Of a DNA stretch of 53,791 nt, positions 35,525-45,691 are shown piece by piece; the stretch's first letter is position 1, and every line of letters starts with the position of its first letter. The stretch comes from Streptomyces sp. CBMA29. GTDB taxonomy: Bacteria; Actinomycetota; Actinomycetes; Streptomycetales; Streptomycetaceae. The translations under genes were made by a program, and so were the position numbers. The notes under the pieces were generated by a model that did not search any database, was not told where the DNA came from, and was given only the letters and a program-made list of their open reading frames with translations. The stretch is from positions 1 through 53,791 of the forward strand of contig NZ_MECL01000094.1 of the NCBI RefSeq assembly GCF_014596445.1, in the 5' to 3' direction.

Positions 35525-36196
35525 ATGTCCCGAGTGCTCTCCGTGAACGTCGCCCGCCCCCTCGTCGTGCCCTACACCGACAGCGAAGGCGGCCTCACCG
35601 GCATCGCGAAGCGCCCGGTGGCCGGACCCGTCGCCGTCGCCGCGCCCGGACCGCGCGGCGTCGCGGGCGGCGGCCTCACCGGGGACGCCGTCTGCGACCT
35701 GCGCTTCCACGGCGGCGACGAACAGGCCGTGTACGCGTACGCCCGCGAGGATCTCGACCGCTGGGAGCGGCGGTTGGGGCGTGAACTCCCCGACGGCCGC
35801 TTCGGCGAGAATCTGACCACCACCGGCATCGACGTCAACGCCGCCCTCATCGGCGAGCGCTGGCGGATCGGCGCGGCGGGGCTCGTCCTCGAAGTGACCT
35901 CGCCCCGCATCCCGTGCCGCACCTTCGCCGGGTGGCTGGACGAACGCGGATGGGTCAAGCGGTTCACCCAGGAGGGGCTGCCGGGGCCGTTCCTGCGCGT
36001 GATCGAGCCGGGCGAGGTCCGCGCCGGGGACCCGGTCGAGGTCGTGCACCGCCCGGACCACGAGGTCACCGTCGCCTTCCTCTTCCGGGCGATGACCCTG
36101 GAGTCCGAGCTGCTGCCGCGGGTCATGGCCGCGGCCGACACCATGAACCGTACGTATCTGGAGGCGGTCAACAACCGCCTGAGTCCGGCGCGTTGA
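35525..36196 (+). CDS. MOSC domain protein (second of tandem pair)
   Basis: A 223-residue paralogue of the preceding gene, 10 bp downstream. It shares [40 protein letters not shown] and the Cys motif [18 protein letters not shown]; the first Cys of the CPRIPC motif is Ser here. The pair therefore arose by tandem duplication and has begun to diverge at a conserved position. ATG 35525 lacks a strong ribosome site, so translation may be coupled to the first gene. Confidence 0.9.
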   Translation: MSRVLSVNVARPLVVPYTDSEGGLTGIAKRPVAGPVAVAAPGPRGVAGGGLTGDAVCDLRFHGGDEQAVYAYAREDLDRWERRLGRELPDGRFGENLTTTGIDVNAALIGERWRIGAAGLVLEVTSPRIPCRTFAGWLDERGWVKRFTQEGLPGPFLRVIEPGEVRAGDPVEVVHRPDHEVTVAFLFRAMTLESELLPRVMAAADTMNRTYLEAVNNRLSPAR

Positions 36197-36198
36197 CG

Positions 36199-36580
36199 AA
36201 GGTCCCGGCGGCGGCCCGCACGCTGCCGACGTCGAGGTGCTGCCCGCCGACCTCACCGGCGCGGCCGTCGCCGCGATGCGGTCGCGCGGTCGCGGTTACG
36301 TGATCAACGTCTCGTCCGTCGCGGCCTACCTGCCTCGCGGCACGTACGGGGCCAGCAAGGCGTGGATCGTCCACTTCACCGAGGGCGTGGCCGCCGAGAC
36401 GGCCGGGTCCGGGGTGCGGCTCCTCGCCCTGTGCCCCGGCTTCGTCCGCACCGAATTCCACGCCCGTGCCGGGATGGACGCCTCCCGGCTGCCGTCCTTC
36501 GCCTGGCTCGACGCCGATGCCGTCGTCTCGGCGGCCCTCCGTGACCTCGCCGGTAGGCCATCCGGCCACGGTTCGCCCTC
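36199..36580 (+). pseudogene. Remnant of a short-chain dehydrogenase/reductase gene
   Basis: The second half of an SDR is readable: [20 protein letters not shown] with the catalytic Ser, Tyr and Lys (YGASK), then [16 protein letters not shown] and a C-terminal segment. The Rossmann Gly motif is missing. Before it, fragments AAARTL and [10 protein letters not shown] lie in different frames and are joined directly to the middle of the protein, indicating a frameshift plus an internal deletion. It abuts the MITE at 36615. A decayed gene is the best reading; a short functional protein starting at GTG 36237 is unlikely. Confidence 0.75.
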
Positions 36581-36614
36581 CAAGGGCGCCGCACTGGCGC
36601 AGGGCCTGCTTTTC

Positions 36615-36745
36615 AGGGGCGCGGGGAACTGCGCCGCCAGCCCCCACCGGGCTGCCAGCCCGAAAACACACAGCATCTGCCCCTCTGGGGGCGGTTCTTG
36701 AGCCGCGCCACCGCGCGGGCTGAGCGCGCAGTTCCCCGCGCCCCT
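36615..36745. mobile_element. MITE-like element with perfect 20-bp inverted ends, copy B
   Basis: AGGGGCGCGGGGAACTGCGC at 36615-36634 is exactly inverted at 36726-36745. The 131-bp element matches copy A (27551-27677) at its ends and in short interior blocks. It lies next to the decayed SDR gene. Confidence 0.85.
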
Positions 36746-36800
36746 CACTACACGGCGTCCCACGGCAAAAGAGCCGGACCGCGGGGGCGGGGAAAGGGGG

Positions 36801-36834
36801 CGGCCCCGGCACCCTCGGGAGGGTGCCGGGGCCG
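36801..36834 (-). terminator. groEL transcript terminator
   Basis: A 15-bp perfect stem (36801-36815 with 36820-36834, core CCCCGGCACCCT) with a CGGG loop lies 26 bp downstream of the groEL stop codon. Confidence 0.85.
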
Positions 36835-36859
36835 GCCCGGTGGAAGCGACGGATGTCGG

Positions 36860-38494
<1,635 letters not shown>

Positions 38495-38631
38495 CTACCT
38501 CGTCTACTCGTCAGATCACGTCGTCAAGGACGGCAAGGGCAGGCAACGAAACCACCCCGGGCGCCCGGTCCGTAGGACGCGGAAACCCGGGGCGGGATCA
38601 CTGCTGCGGTAAAGCGGTGCAAGCGGTGTGC

Positions 38632-38940
38632 TTACTTCTCGACGATCGCGAGGACGTCGCGAGCCGAGAGGACGAGGTACTCCTCGCCGTTGTACTTCAC
38701 CTCGGTGCCGCCGTACTTGCTGTAGAGCACGACATCGCCCACGGCGACGTCGAGCGGCAGGCGGTTGCCGTCCTCGAAGCGGCCCGGACCGACGGCCAGG
38801 ACGACGCCCTCCTGGGGCTTCTCCTTGGCGGTGTCCGGGATGACCAGGCCGGAGGCCGTGGTCTGCTCGGCATCCAGCGGCTGGACCACGATGCGGTCCT
38901 CAAGCGGCTTGATGGCAACCTTGGTGCTGGCGGTCGTCAC
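38632..38940 (-). CDS. groES: Co-chaperonin GroES
   Basis: A 102-residue co-chaperonin. Key segments are [20 protein letters not shown], the mobile loop region [15 protein letters not shown], and [23 protein letters not shown] 38940 has GGGGGAGG 7 nt upstream. Two CIRCE operators and a sigma-70-type promoter lie at 39044-39116. It is the first gene of the groES-groEL1 operon. Confidence 0.97.
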   Translation of the reverse strand: MTTASTKVAIKPLEDRIVVQPLDAEQTTASGLVIPDTAKEKPQEGVVLAVGPGRFEDGNRLPLDVAVGDVVLYSKYGGTEVKYNGEEYLVLSARDVLAIVEK

Positions 38941-39043
38941 GATCCGACCTCCCCCTTCAAAGGGCTCACGGAAGAGTGTCTGTCTGGGTCGGCGACCTGG
39001 TAGGCCCGTCGTCGCGGGTGCCGGACCTGCCCGTCGCTGAGTG

Positions 39044-39070
39044 CTGGCACTCAGCGGTGCCGAGTGCCAG
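39044..39070. promoter_or_regulatory. CIRCE operator, groES-proximal
   Basis: CTGGCACTC-N9-GAGTGCCAG, perfectly symmetric 9-bp arms with the 9-nt spacer of CIRCE. Consensus arms are TTAGCACTC and GAGTGCTAA. It is the HrcA repressor site nearest groES. Confidence 0.88.
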
Positions 39071-39075
39071 AACCG

Positions 39076-39104
39076 AGACTAGGACGCACTTAGCACTCGG
39101 TCAA
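39076..39104 (-). promoter_or_regulatory. groES promoter
   Basis: On the minus strand TTGACC (39104-39099) and TAGTCT (39081-39076) are separated by 17 nt. The -35 box lies inside the distal CIRCE, and the proximal CIRCE begins just downstream of -10, so HrcA would block polymerase directly. Confidence 0.8.
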
Positions 39105-39116
39105 GCGGAGTGCCAG
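39090..39116. promoter_or_regulatory. CIRCE operator, distal
   Basis: TTAGCACTC-N9-GAGTGCCAG. The left arm matches the consensus fully and the right arm has two changes. It overlaps the -35 box of the groES promoter. Confidence 0.88.
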
Positions 39117-39210
39117 GCGGCACCTTCCAAACGGGTACCCCTTGCGGGGTACCCGGCCCCGCAGGAGCGCTGGGGGCACCTCCCAGCGCCCCTACGGGGA
39201 GAATGGCGAG

Positions 39211-40395
39211 GTGACCGAGGAATTCGACAGACTGCTGGGCCCGGCAGGGCAAGAACTGCTGGCCGAGTTGCGGGAGCACGACCCCGCCGACGAGCTGGCG
39301 GCAGCCACCCGGCTGCGGCGCACGTACGACGCCGGGCTGGTGTCGGCGGCGCTGGGGCAGGCGCGGCTGCGGCAGCGGGCCGTGGCGAAGTTCGGGGAGG
39401 CGGACGCGTACCGGATGTACTTCACGCCGAACGGCGTGGAGCAGTCCACTCGCAAGAGTGTCGCGACGCACCGCGCGGAGCGGTTCAGGGCGCTGGGCGT
39501 GCGGCGGCTGGCGGACCTGTGCGGGGGCATCGGCGGGGACGCCGTCGCGCTGGCGCGGGCCGGGATCGAGGTGCTGGCCGTGGACCGGGACCCGCTGGCG
39601 TGCGCGGCGGCGCGGGCGAACGCGGCGGCGCTGGGCCTGGCCGGCCTGATCGAGGTGCGCTGCGCGGACGTGACGGAGGTGGACACCGCCGGGTACGACG
39701 CGGTGTTCGTGGACCCGGCGCGCCGGACCGGGCGGGGCCGTACGTTCGACCCGGAGGCGTATGAGCCGCCACTGTCCTGGGCGTTGGCGGCGGCCCGTGC
39801 GGTGCCGTTCGCCGCGGTGAAGGTCGCGCCCGGCATTCCGCACGAGGCGGTGCCGCCGGAGGCCGAGGCCGAGTGGGTCTCGGACCGCGGTGACGTGAAG
39901 GAGGCGGCGCTGTGGTTCGGCACGGAACCCGGCGCCGTACGCGCGACGCTGCTGCCCGGCGGGGCCAGCCTGCGCACGGCGGCGCCGCTGCCCGACCCGG
40001 AGGTCCGCCCGGTCGGCCGGTATCTGTACGAGCCCGACGGCGCGGTGATCCGCGCGCATCTGGTGGCGGAGGCGGCGGCCCCGCTGGACGGCGGCCTGAT
40101 CGACGAGACCATCGCGTACGTGACGGCGGACGAGCTGCGGCCGACGCCGTACGCGACGGCGTACGAGATCGGCGATGTGCTGCCGTTCGGCCTGAAGCGG
40201 CTCAAGGCGCTGCTGCGGGAGCGCGAGGTCGGCGTGCTGACGGTGAAGAAGCGCGGGTCGGCGGTGGAGCCCGAGGAGGTGCGGCGCCGGGTCAGGCCGC
40301 GGGGGCCGCACGCGGCGACGGTCTTCCTGACCCGGGTGGCGGGAGCGCCCTCGATGCTGATCGGAAGGCCGGTCCCGACGGACCCTCACACGTAG
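39211..40395 (+). CDS. Class I SAM-dependent methyltransferase, THUMP-like domain family
   Basis: A 394-residue protein. A helical N-terminal region precedes a Rossmann methyltransferase domain: motif I LADLCGGIGGDAVALARAG, acidic strand end EVLAVDRDPLACAAARANA, and VFVDPARRTGRGR, resembling the N/DPPY-like site of RNA or DNA methylases. The C-terminal part (PTPYATAYEIGDVLPFGLKR) fits the THUMP-like domain of these proteins. The substrate is unknown; RNA is plausible. GTG 39211 has GGGGAGA about 10 nt upstream. It is divergent from groES and ends 9 bp before the convergent deacetylase. Confidence 0.85.
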   Translation: MTEEFDRLLGPAGQELLAELREHDPADELAAATRLRRTYDAGLVSAALGQARLRQRAVAKFGEADAYRMYFTPNGVEQSTRKSVATHRAERFRALGVRRLADLCGGIGGDAVALARAGIEVLAVDRDPLACAAARANAAALGLAGLIEVRCADVTEVDTAGYDAVFVDPARRTGRGRTFDPEAYEPPLSWALAAARAVPFAAVKVAPGIPHEAVPPEAEAEWVSDRGDVKEAALWFGTEPGAVRATLLPGGASLRTAAPLPDPEVRPVGRYLYEPDGAVIRAHLVAEAAAPLDGGLIDETIAYVTADELRPTPYATAYEIGDVLPFGLKRLKALLREREVGVLTVKKRGSAVEPEEVRRRVRPRGPHAATVFLTRVAGAPSMLIGRPVPTDPHT

Positions 40396-40404
40396 CCGCG
40401 AGCC

Positions 40405-41337
40405 TCACACGTAATCTTCCAACCGCGCCACAGTGAAGCCCTGTTGGGCGATCTGCCGGAGCATGTTCACCGTCATTTTCGTCATCGACTCGCCCTTGAG
40501 CTCGCTGGGCCCGCGGAAGTGCGCCAGGATGATGTCGCCAGGGTGGAATTTGTGGTCGGGCCGCTGGAATTGCACCTTCTTGATCTGCATCGACTCGCGC
40601 CACAGGATGATCGCGCGCAGGCCCCCGCAGGACCGCACGGCCTCCTTGGTGTCGGCGTTGTGGTTGCCGTAGGGCGGGCGGAAGAGGCCGGGCGCGGCGC
40701 CGTACTCGTGGGTGAGTTTCGTCTGCTGGCCGCAGATCTCGTGCTTCTGCGCGGCGAGCGACTCGGTGTTCAGGTTGGGGTGGGTCAGGGTGTGGTTCTC
40801 GATCGAGTTGCCCAGCGCCTGGAGCGGTTTGAAGAAGCCGTAGTCGTTCTGGATGATCGCGTTCGTCAGGAACATGGTGAAAGGAATCTTCAGGTCCTGC
40901 ATCATGCGCACGAACTTCGGGTCCTTCTCCGCGCCGTCGTCGAAGGTGACGAAGACGATCTTCCGCGTCGTCGGTACGTCGCTGACCACCGGCAGCAGCC
41001 CTTTGCCGGTCTTGACCGGCTTCACCGCGGGCGGCGGGGGCGGGTCCGCGAGCAGGGGTATGCCCCACTTGCGGAAGGCGGCGGCGCGCTCGGCCCGCGC
41101 CGAGCCGGCCGACGTGGTGGGCTTCCCGGTGCCACCCGGGCTCGTGGCCGTACCCGTCGGCGCGGACGGGCCGGGCGTCGAGGCGGACTTCGAGGTGCTG
41201 CCCGAGCAGCCCGCGACGAGCAGCAGGCAGGCCGCCGCCAGCAGCGGGAGAGCGGCCCTGCTGCCGGTACGGCCCGGACGACCGCCGAGGCGGCGGCGGG
41301 TGCGGGTGGGGACGGGGGTCAGGGGATCGTGGTGCAC
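40405..41337 (-). CDS. Polysaccharide deacetylase lipoprotein (NodB fold)
   Basis: A 310-residue exported protein. The signal peptide ends in a lipobox (LLLVAGCSG), so Cys43 or so should be lipidated. A Ser/Thr/Pro linker leads to a NodB domain: VFVTFDDGAEKDPKF with the Asp pair, NHTLTHPNLNTESL with the metal His pair, RPPYGNHNADTKEAV, and a late HFRGP motif. It should remove acetyl groups from cell-wall or extracellular glycans outside the membrane. It follows the small gene at 41357 on the same strand by 19 bp and may be the end of the tsa operon. Confidence 0.9.
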   Translation of the reverse strand: MHHDPLTPVPTRTRRRLGGRPGRTGSRAALPLLAAACLLLVAGCSGSTSKSASTPGPSAPTGTATSPGGTGKPTTSAGSARAERAAAFRKWGIPLLADPPPPPAVKPVKTGKGLLPVVSDVPTTRKIVFVTFDDGAEKDPKFVRMMQDLKIPFTMFLTNAIIQNDYGFFKPLQALGNSIENHTLTHPNLNTESLAAQKHEICGQQTKLTHEYGAAPGLFRPPYGNHNADTKEAVRSCGGLRAIILWRESMQIKKVQFQRPDHKFHPGDIILAHFRGPSELKGESMTKMTVNMLRQIAQQGFTVARLEDYV

Positions 41338-41356
41338 ACCCTGGCTGATGCGACTT

Positions 41357-41629
41357 TCAGGCGCCGGGTTCCACCGACACCGAGGTGAAGCGCCAGCGGT
41401 GCACCTGGCGGCGCACCAACGCCCCGTCCGGGTCGGGCAGTTCCGGCAGTACGGCGTCGTAGGGCGCGTCCCACCAGGTGAGGATGAGCACCCGGTCGTC
41501 GGGCGCGGTGAGGAATTCGCGGCGGGCCGGCGTGCCGGGGAGCGTACGGGCCTGTTTCCTGGCCCAGTCGAGGAGGTCGGGGCCGCGGCCCTCGGCGGCG
41601 GCGGCCTCCCACATCAGCGTGACGGTCAT
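41357..41629 (-). CDS. Conserved small protein of unknown function
   Basis: A 90-residue protein ([20 protein letters not shown] at the start, then [20 protein letters not shown]). Its ATG overlaps the tsaD stop (ATGA at 41629-41626), so it is translationally coupled to the t6A operon. The Trp-rich centre and the alternating C-terminus ([17 protein letters not shown]) suggest a small alpha/beta fold. No motif identifies a function. Confidence 0.75.
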   Translation of the reverse strand: MTVTLMWEAAAAEGRGPDLLDWARKQARTLPGTPARREFLTAPDDRVLILTWWDAPYDAVLPELPDPDGALVRRQVHRWRFTSVSVEPGA

Positions 41630-42795
41630 CCGTACAGGTTGTCCTTGCTCAGCTCGTGCACATGATCGTGGTCATGGGTGCCGCCATGGGTGCCGCCATG
41701 GGTGTGCGGGTGGGCGTGGCCGGGCCCCTGGTCGTGCGGGTCGGGGTGGGTGTGGCCCGGCACCGACACCTCGGTCACCGGCAGCGAGGAGTCCGCGGGC
41801 AGGTCGAAGGTGGACGAGGCACGGCCGCGCGCGACCATCTCGGCGCCGAGGGCCGCGACCATCGCGCCGTTGTCGGTGCACAGTCCCGGGCGCGGCACCC
41901 GCAGCCGGATGCCCGCGTCCTCGCACCGCTCCAACGCCAGCGACCGCAGGCGGGAGTTGGCGGCGACACCGCCGCCGATCATCAGGTGGTCCACGCCGTT
42001 GTCCCGGCAGGCGCGGACCGCCTTGCGGGTCAGCACGTCCACCACCGCCTCCTGGAAGGACGCGGCCACATCGGCGATCGGCACGTCCTGGCCGTCCCTG
42101 CGCCGGGCCTCGACCCAGCGCGCCACGGCGGTCTTCAGACCGGAGAAGGAGAAGTCGTAGACCGGGTCGCGCCCGCCGGTCAGGCCGCGCGGGAACGCGA
42201 TGGCCTTCGGGTCGCCCTCGCGGGCGTGCCGGTCGATCGCCGGGCCGCCGGGGAAGCCGAGGCCGAGCACCCGCGCCACCTTGTCGAACGCCTCGCCCGC
42301 AGCGTCGTCGATGGTCGCGCCCAACGGCCGTACGTCGCTGGTGATGTCGGGCGCGAGCAGCAGCGACGAGTGCCCGCCGGACACCAGCAGCGCCATCGTC
42401 GGCTCGGGCAGCGCGCCGTGTTCGAGCTGGTCGACGCAGATGTGCGAGGCCAGGTGGTTGACGCCGTACAGCGGCTTGCCGAGCGCGTACGCGTACGCCT
42501 TCGCCGCCGACACCCCGACCAGCAGCGCGCCCGCGAGCCCGGGGCCCGCCGTGACCGCGATGCCGTCCAGGTCGCTCGCGGCGACCCCGGCGTCCTTCAG
42601 CGCGCGCTGGATGGTGGGGACCATCGCCTCCAGGTGCGCGCGGCTGGCCACTTCGGGGACCACACCGCCGTACCGGGCGTGCTCGTCGACGCTGGAGGCG
42701 ATCGCGTCGGCCAGCAGCGTGTGGCCGCGCACGATGCCGACGCCGGTCTCGTCGCACGAGGTCTCGATGCCGAGGACAAGGGGTTCGTCAGCCAT
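41626..42795 (-). CDS. tsaD: tRNA N6-threonylcarbamoyladenosine transferase TsaD
   Basis: A 389-residue protein of the ASKHA fold that transfers threonylcarbamoyl to A37 of ANN-decoding tRNAs with TsaB and TsaE. It shows [16 protein letters not shown] at the start, the metal-binding NHLASH motif, [12 protein letters not shown], and [11 protein letters not shown]. The C-terminus is extended by a His-rich tail ([20 protein letters not shown] followed by [14 protein letters not shown]), absent from typical TsaD. ATG 42795 is 5 bp after the rimI stop. It belongs to the operon hydrolase-tsaE / tsaB-rimI-tsaD-small protein. Confidence 0.96.
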   Translation of the reverse strand: MADEPLVLGIETSCDETGVGIVRGHTLLADAIASSVDEHARYGGVVPEVASRAHLEAMVPTIQRALKDAGVAASDLDGIAVTAGPGLAGALLVGVSAAKAYAYALGKPLYGVNHLASHICVDQLEHGALPEPTMALLVSGGHSSLLLAPDITSDVRPLGATIDDAAGEAFDKVARVLGLGFPGGPAIDRHAREGDPKAIAFPRGLTGGRDPVYDFSFSGLKTAVARWVEARRRDGQDVPIADVAASFQEAVVDVLTRKAVRACRDNGVDHLMIGGGVAANSRLRSLALERCEDAGIRLRVPRPGLCTDNGAMVAALGAEMVARGRASSTFDLPADSSLPVTEVSVPGHTHPDPHDQGPGHAHPHTHGGTHGGTHDHDHVHELSKDNLYG

Positions 42796-42800
42796 GGATC

Positions 42801-43376
42801 TCAGTTTCCTGTACGGGTGGGAGGCGGGGCGGCCGGACCGGTTCCGTCGGCCTGCGCGAGGGCGGCGGGGGCGACGGGGGCGGCGGCCGGGTCGGCGAGT
42901 CGCATGACGAGGGCGTCCACGTTGCCCGGCTGGTAGTAGCCCTTGCGGAAGCCGATCGGCTCGAAGCCGAAGCGCTGGTAGAGCCGCTGGGCGCGGGTGT
43001 TGTCGACCCGTACCTCCAGCAGCACCTCGTGGCACTCGGCGTCGGTGGCGGCGCGCAGCAGCGTGGTGAGCAGCCGGGCGCCGAGCCCGGTGCCCCAGTG
43101 GTCGCGGGCGGCGGCGATGGTCTGCACATCACCCGTTCCGGCGATGGCGGCGAGCCCCGCGTAGCCGACGAGCCGTCCCCCGGCGTCCTGCGCGACCACG
43201 TAGAAGCGGGTCGCGGCCGGGTGCCGGGCCTCGGCCAGCTCCGACCAGAACATCGCGCGCGACCAGGCGTCCTCGGGGAACAGGTCGTGTTCCAGGGCCA
43301 GTACGGCGTCCAGGTCCCACCAGCGCATCTCGCGCAGCGTCACGGCGGCGGCGCTCCCGTGAGCGGCCCCGGTCAC
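42801..43376 (-). CDS. rimI: Ribosomal protein S18-alanine N-acetyltransferase RimI (GNAT)
   Basis: About 191 residues. The GNAT core includes [39 protein letters not shown], the CoA loop [15 protein letters not shown] and [20 protein letters not shown], all diagnostic of RimI. An Ala/Pro tail follows. The GTG at 43376 overlaps the tsaB stop (GTGA); a GTG at 43343 with GGGAGC 9 nt upstream is a strong alternative. The tsaB-rimI-tsaD order is widely conserved in actinobacteria. Confidence 0.93.
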   Translation of the reverse strand: MTGAAHGSAAAVTLREMRWWDLDAVLALEHDLFPEDAWSRAMFWSELAEARHPAATRFYVVAQDAGGRLVGYAGLAAIAGTGDVQTIAAARDHWGTGLGARLLTTLLRAATDAECHEVLLEVRVDNTRAQRLYQRFGFEPIGFRKGYYQPGNVDALVMRLADPAAAPVAPAALAQADGTGPAAPPPTRTGN

Positions 43377-44038
43377 TTCGGCAGTACCGCCTTGTACCCG
43401 GCGGGCACCCGCGCGTCCGGCCGCCGCAGGTACAGCGGCAGCGGCGGCTCGAAGGGCTCGTCCGCCGCCAGCCGGTACGCGGCCAGTGCCGCCAGCGCGC
43501 CCGCCGACTGGTCCTCGGGGCCCTGTCTGCGGTCGGTGAAGACCTCCGGGTACAGGGCGGCCCCCGCGCCGACCGAGGGCAGGCCCCGTACCGCGTCGGC
43601 GATGTCGGCCGGGCGGTCCACCGCGGGCTCGGTGGCGCGGCGGCGCGGACCGTCGTAGCGCGCCCAGTACACCTCTTTGCGGCGGGCGTCGGTGGCCACG
43701 GTGAACGGCCCGTCGAGCCCGGCCTCGCCCGCGGCCCAGGCCAGCCCGTCCAGGGTGCACACGCCGTGCACGGGCACGCCCAGCACGTCGCCGAAGGACG
43801 CGGCCGTCACCAGGCCGACGCGCAGCCCGGTGTACGGGCCGGGGCCGACGCCGACCACGACGCCGGTGACGTGGGCGAGCGTACGGTCGGCGGCGACCAG
43901 GACCCGGTCGATCGCGGGCATCAGCAACTCGCCGTGCCGGCGCGCGTCCACGACGGTCGACTCGGCGAGGACCCGCTCCCCGTCGTGCAGAGCGGCGGTG
44001 ACGGCGGGCGTGGCGGTATCGAAGGCAAGCAGCAGCAC
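43373..44038 (-). CDS. tsaB: t6A biosynthesis protein TsaB
   Basis: A 221-residue ASKHA-fold partner of TsaD. The N-terminus reads VLLLAFDTATPAVTAALHDG, then GVVVGVGPGPYTGLRVGLV, the hallmark TsaB segment, and FTVATDARRKEVYWARYDG. It lacks a catalytic metal site and acts as a scaffold in the TsaD-TsaB-TsaE complex. GTG 44038 has GGGG directly upstream. It is the first gene of the tsaB-rimI-tsaD run and overlaps rimI by 4 nt. Confidence 0.94.
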   Translation of the reverse strand: MLLLAFDTATPAVTAALHDGERVLAESTVVDARRHGELLMPAIDRVLVAADRTLAHVTGVVVGVGPGPYTGLRVGLVTAASFGDVLGVPVHGVCTLDGLAWAAGEAGLDGPFTVATDARRKEVYWARYDGPRRRATEPAVDRPADIADAVRGLPSVGAGAALYPEVFTDRRQGPEDQSAGALAALAAYRLAADEPFEPPLPLYLRRPDARVPAGYKAVLPK

Positions 44039-44139
44039 GTCCCCAAGGGTACGGCGCGCGCCCGTACGGTCGTGGCCGCGGGCGGCGCGGCTGCTACCGT
44101 CAACCGGGAGCATGTGCGAACCCCATCCGGAGGACAACC

Positions 44140-44691
44140 GTGGCGCGGATCAAGTCGAGCACCCTGGTCTCGGGGCTCACCGCGGCTGCCATCGTCGTCG
44201 TCGCCGTGCTCGCCGCGCAGGCGGCGGGCTCCGCGCCCGACCAGCCGCCGCAGGCCAGGCCCTCCACCTCGGCCGTGAAGTCGCCCAGCACGAAGCCGAC
44301 GCCGAAGACGTATCCGCTGCCGGTCGCCTCGGGCACCGGCAGGCGCGTGGTCTACAGCGTCTCCGCCAAGCGGATCTGGCTGGTCGGTGACGCGGAGAAG
44401 GTCGATCGCACCTACGCGGTGGTCGCGGGCAACGTGGCGCCGAGCGTGGGGATACACCGCGTCTTCTCGCGGCGCGCCTCCGGCATAGGAGGCGACGGCG
44501 CCCAGGTCGAGCACGTGGTGCTCTTCGCGACGACCGACGGGATAAACGTCGGCTTCAGCGCGGCCACGGACGGGTCGCTGGCGAAGCCTGATCCCTCGAA
44601 GCAGACGGCGGCGATCCGCGAGACGCGGCTCGACGGCACGGCGCTGTGGCAGATCGCGACGATCGGCAGCACCGTTTTCGTCGTGAAGTAG
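44140..44691 (+). CDS. Membrane-anchored or secreted protein of unknown function
   Basis: A 183-residue protein with a single N-terminal hydrophobic helix (LVSGLTAAAIVVVAVLAAQA), a Pro/Ser/Thr linker and a beta-rich ectodomain (RRVVYSVSAKRIWLVGDAEK and HVVLFATTDGINVGFSAATD). The domain faintly recalls the N-terminal half of L,D-transpeptidase modules but lacks their Ser-x-Gly-Cys active site, so I do not assign that activity. GTG 44140 has GGAGG 6 nt upstream. It is divergent from tsaB and splits the tsaE and tsaB genes, which are often contiguous. Confidence 0.75.
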   Translation: MARIKSSTLVSGLTAAAIVVVAVLAAQAAGSAPDQPPQARPSTSAVKSPSTKPTPKTYPLPVASGTGRRVVYSVSAKRIWLVGDAEKVDRTYAVVAGNVAPSVGIHRVFSRRASGIGGDGAQVEHVVLFATTDGINVGFSAATDGSLAKPDPSKQTAAIRETRLDGTALWQIATIGSTVFVVK

Positions 44692-44700
44692 CCGCGCCTC

Positions 44701-44925
44701 TTACGCGCCGGGCGCGCCGGTTTCCGCCTCCCGCGCGCCTGCTGACACGTCCGTCGTCGTGTTGACCGGCGGGTCCGTCGGCGCGGGCTCCTCGCCGTCG
44801 TCCGGCGGGGTCGACAGTGTGCGGGCCGCGGCTCCGGCGGCCAGCAGGGCGCCGACGTCGGGCGGCGGGGTGTCCCGCCGCGGGTCCCGCGGGTCCCGGG
44901 TCTGAGTCTGAGTCTGGGCCGGCAT
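44701..44925 (-). CDS. Small Pro/Thr/Asp-rich hypothetical protein
   Basis: A 74-residue, probably disordered protein (MPAQTQTQTRDPRDPRRDTP at the start). No hydrophobic segment is present. It counts as real because ATG 44925 has GGGGAGG about 6 nt upstream, and a perfect 16-bp palindrome lies just upstream of that. Function unknown. Confidence 0.55.
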   Translation of the reverse strand: MPAQTQTQTRDPRDPRRDTPPPDVGALLAAGAAARTLSTPPDDGEEPAPTDPPVNTTTDVSAGAREAETGAPGA

Positions 44926-44948
44926 GTGCGCCTCCCCGAAGAGACGTA

Positions 44949-44964
44949 GTTAGGGCGCCCTAAC
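44949..44964. promoter_or_regulatory. Perfect 16-bp palindrome GTTAGGGCGCCCTAAC
   Basis: The palindrome is centred 32 bp upstream of the ATG at 44925, an operator-like position. The half-site TTAGG recalls the metal-repressor (DtxR/IdeR) iron box, but the full 19-bp box is absent. The regulator is unknown. Confidence 0.55.
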
Positions 44965-45086
44965 CAGGTACCCGCACCCAGCAGACCACGCCCGGCCGCC
45001 CTCGCGCAACATCTTGCCGACAGCCTGTCGGAACGGAGGACGGGGCGGGGGCCGAACGGGGGCCGAACGGGTGATCGGAGCGAGGG

Positions 45087-45680
45087 TCAGGCGCGCAGCG
45101 CGGTGAGATCCTGGCCGGTCCAGCGCGGGCCGACGCCGGTGACGGTCACCTCGCGTACGTCGTCGCCGTCCCCGTCCGCCGGGCCGCCGACCGTACGGGC
45201 GATGACGACCTGGAGCCGCGCCTCAGACAGCTCCTCGACCTTGCCGTCGCCCCACTCCACGACGACCACGGACTCGGGGAGCGAGACGTCGAGGTCCAGG
45301 TCCTCCATCTCGTCCAGCCCGCCGCCCAGGCGGTACGCGTCCACGTGCACCAGCGCGGGACCCGCGGTCAGCGAGGGGTGGACGCGGGCGATGACGAAGG
45401 TCGGGGAGGTGACGGCGCCGCGTACGCCCAGACCCTCGCCGAGGCCGCGGGCCAGCGTGGTCTTGCCCGCACCCAGCTCGCCGCTGAGCAGCACCAGGTC
45501 GCCGGGGGCGAGCAGCGTGGCCAGGCGGCGGCCCAGGTCGCGCATCAGGTCGGGGGTGGGGACGGTGATCCCCACGGAGCCCGGGTGGTGCGGTGTCGCG
45601 CCGCGCCGCACCGCCTCGTGCTCGGCGGCGTTCTGCGCGGCGGGGTCGTGCGACGGCGTGGCATCGTGCGGTGTGGCCAT
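45087..45680 (-). CDS. tsaE: t6A biosynthesis ATPase TsaE
   Basis: A 197-residue P-loop ATPase that drives turnover of the TsaD-TsaB complex. The Walker A is LLSGELGAGKTTLARGL, then TSPTFVIARVHP and HVDAYRLGG, followed by the Trp-Gly motif VVVEWGDG. The N-terminal 40 residues are a His/Ala/Pro-rich extension, so a later start is possible. ATG 45680 has no clear ribosome site, and the upstream hydrolase gene ends 11 bp away, suggesting coupling. Confidence 0.92.
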   Translation of the reverse strand: MATPHDATPSHDPAAQNAAEHEAVRRGATPHHPGSVGITVPTPDLMRDLGRRLATLLAPGDLVLLSGELGAGKTTLARGLGEGLGVRGAVTSPTFVIARVHPSLTAGPALVHVDAYRLGGGLDEMEDLDLDVSLPESVVVVEWGDGKVEELSEARLQVVIARTVGGPADGDGDDVREVTVTGVGPRWTGQDLTALRA

Positions 45681-45691
45681 GAACGCGAATG

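Noticed and set aside
36237..36701. Intact short SDR gene from GTG 36237
   Set aside because: The cofactor-binding half is missing, upstream SDR fragments are in other frames, and the frame runs into the MITE.
44140..44691. L,D-transpeptidase
   Set aside because: Only vague similarity in the N-terminal half; the Ser-x-Gly-Cys active site is missing.
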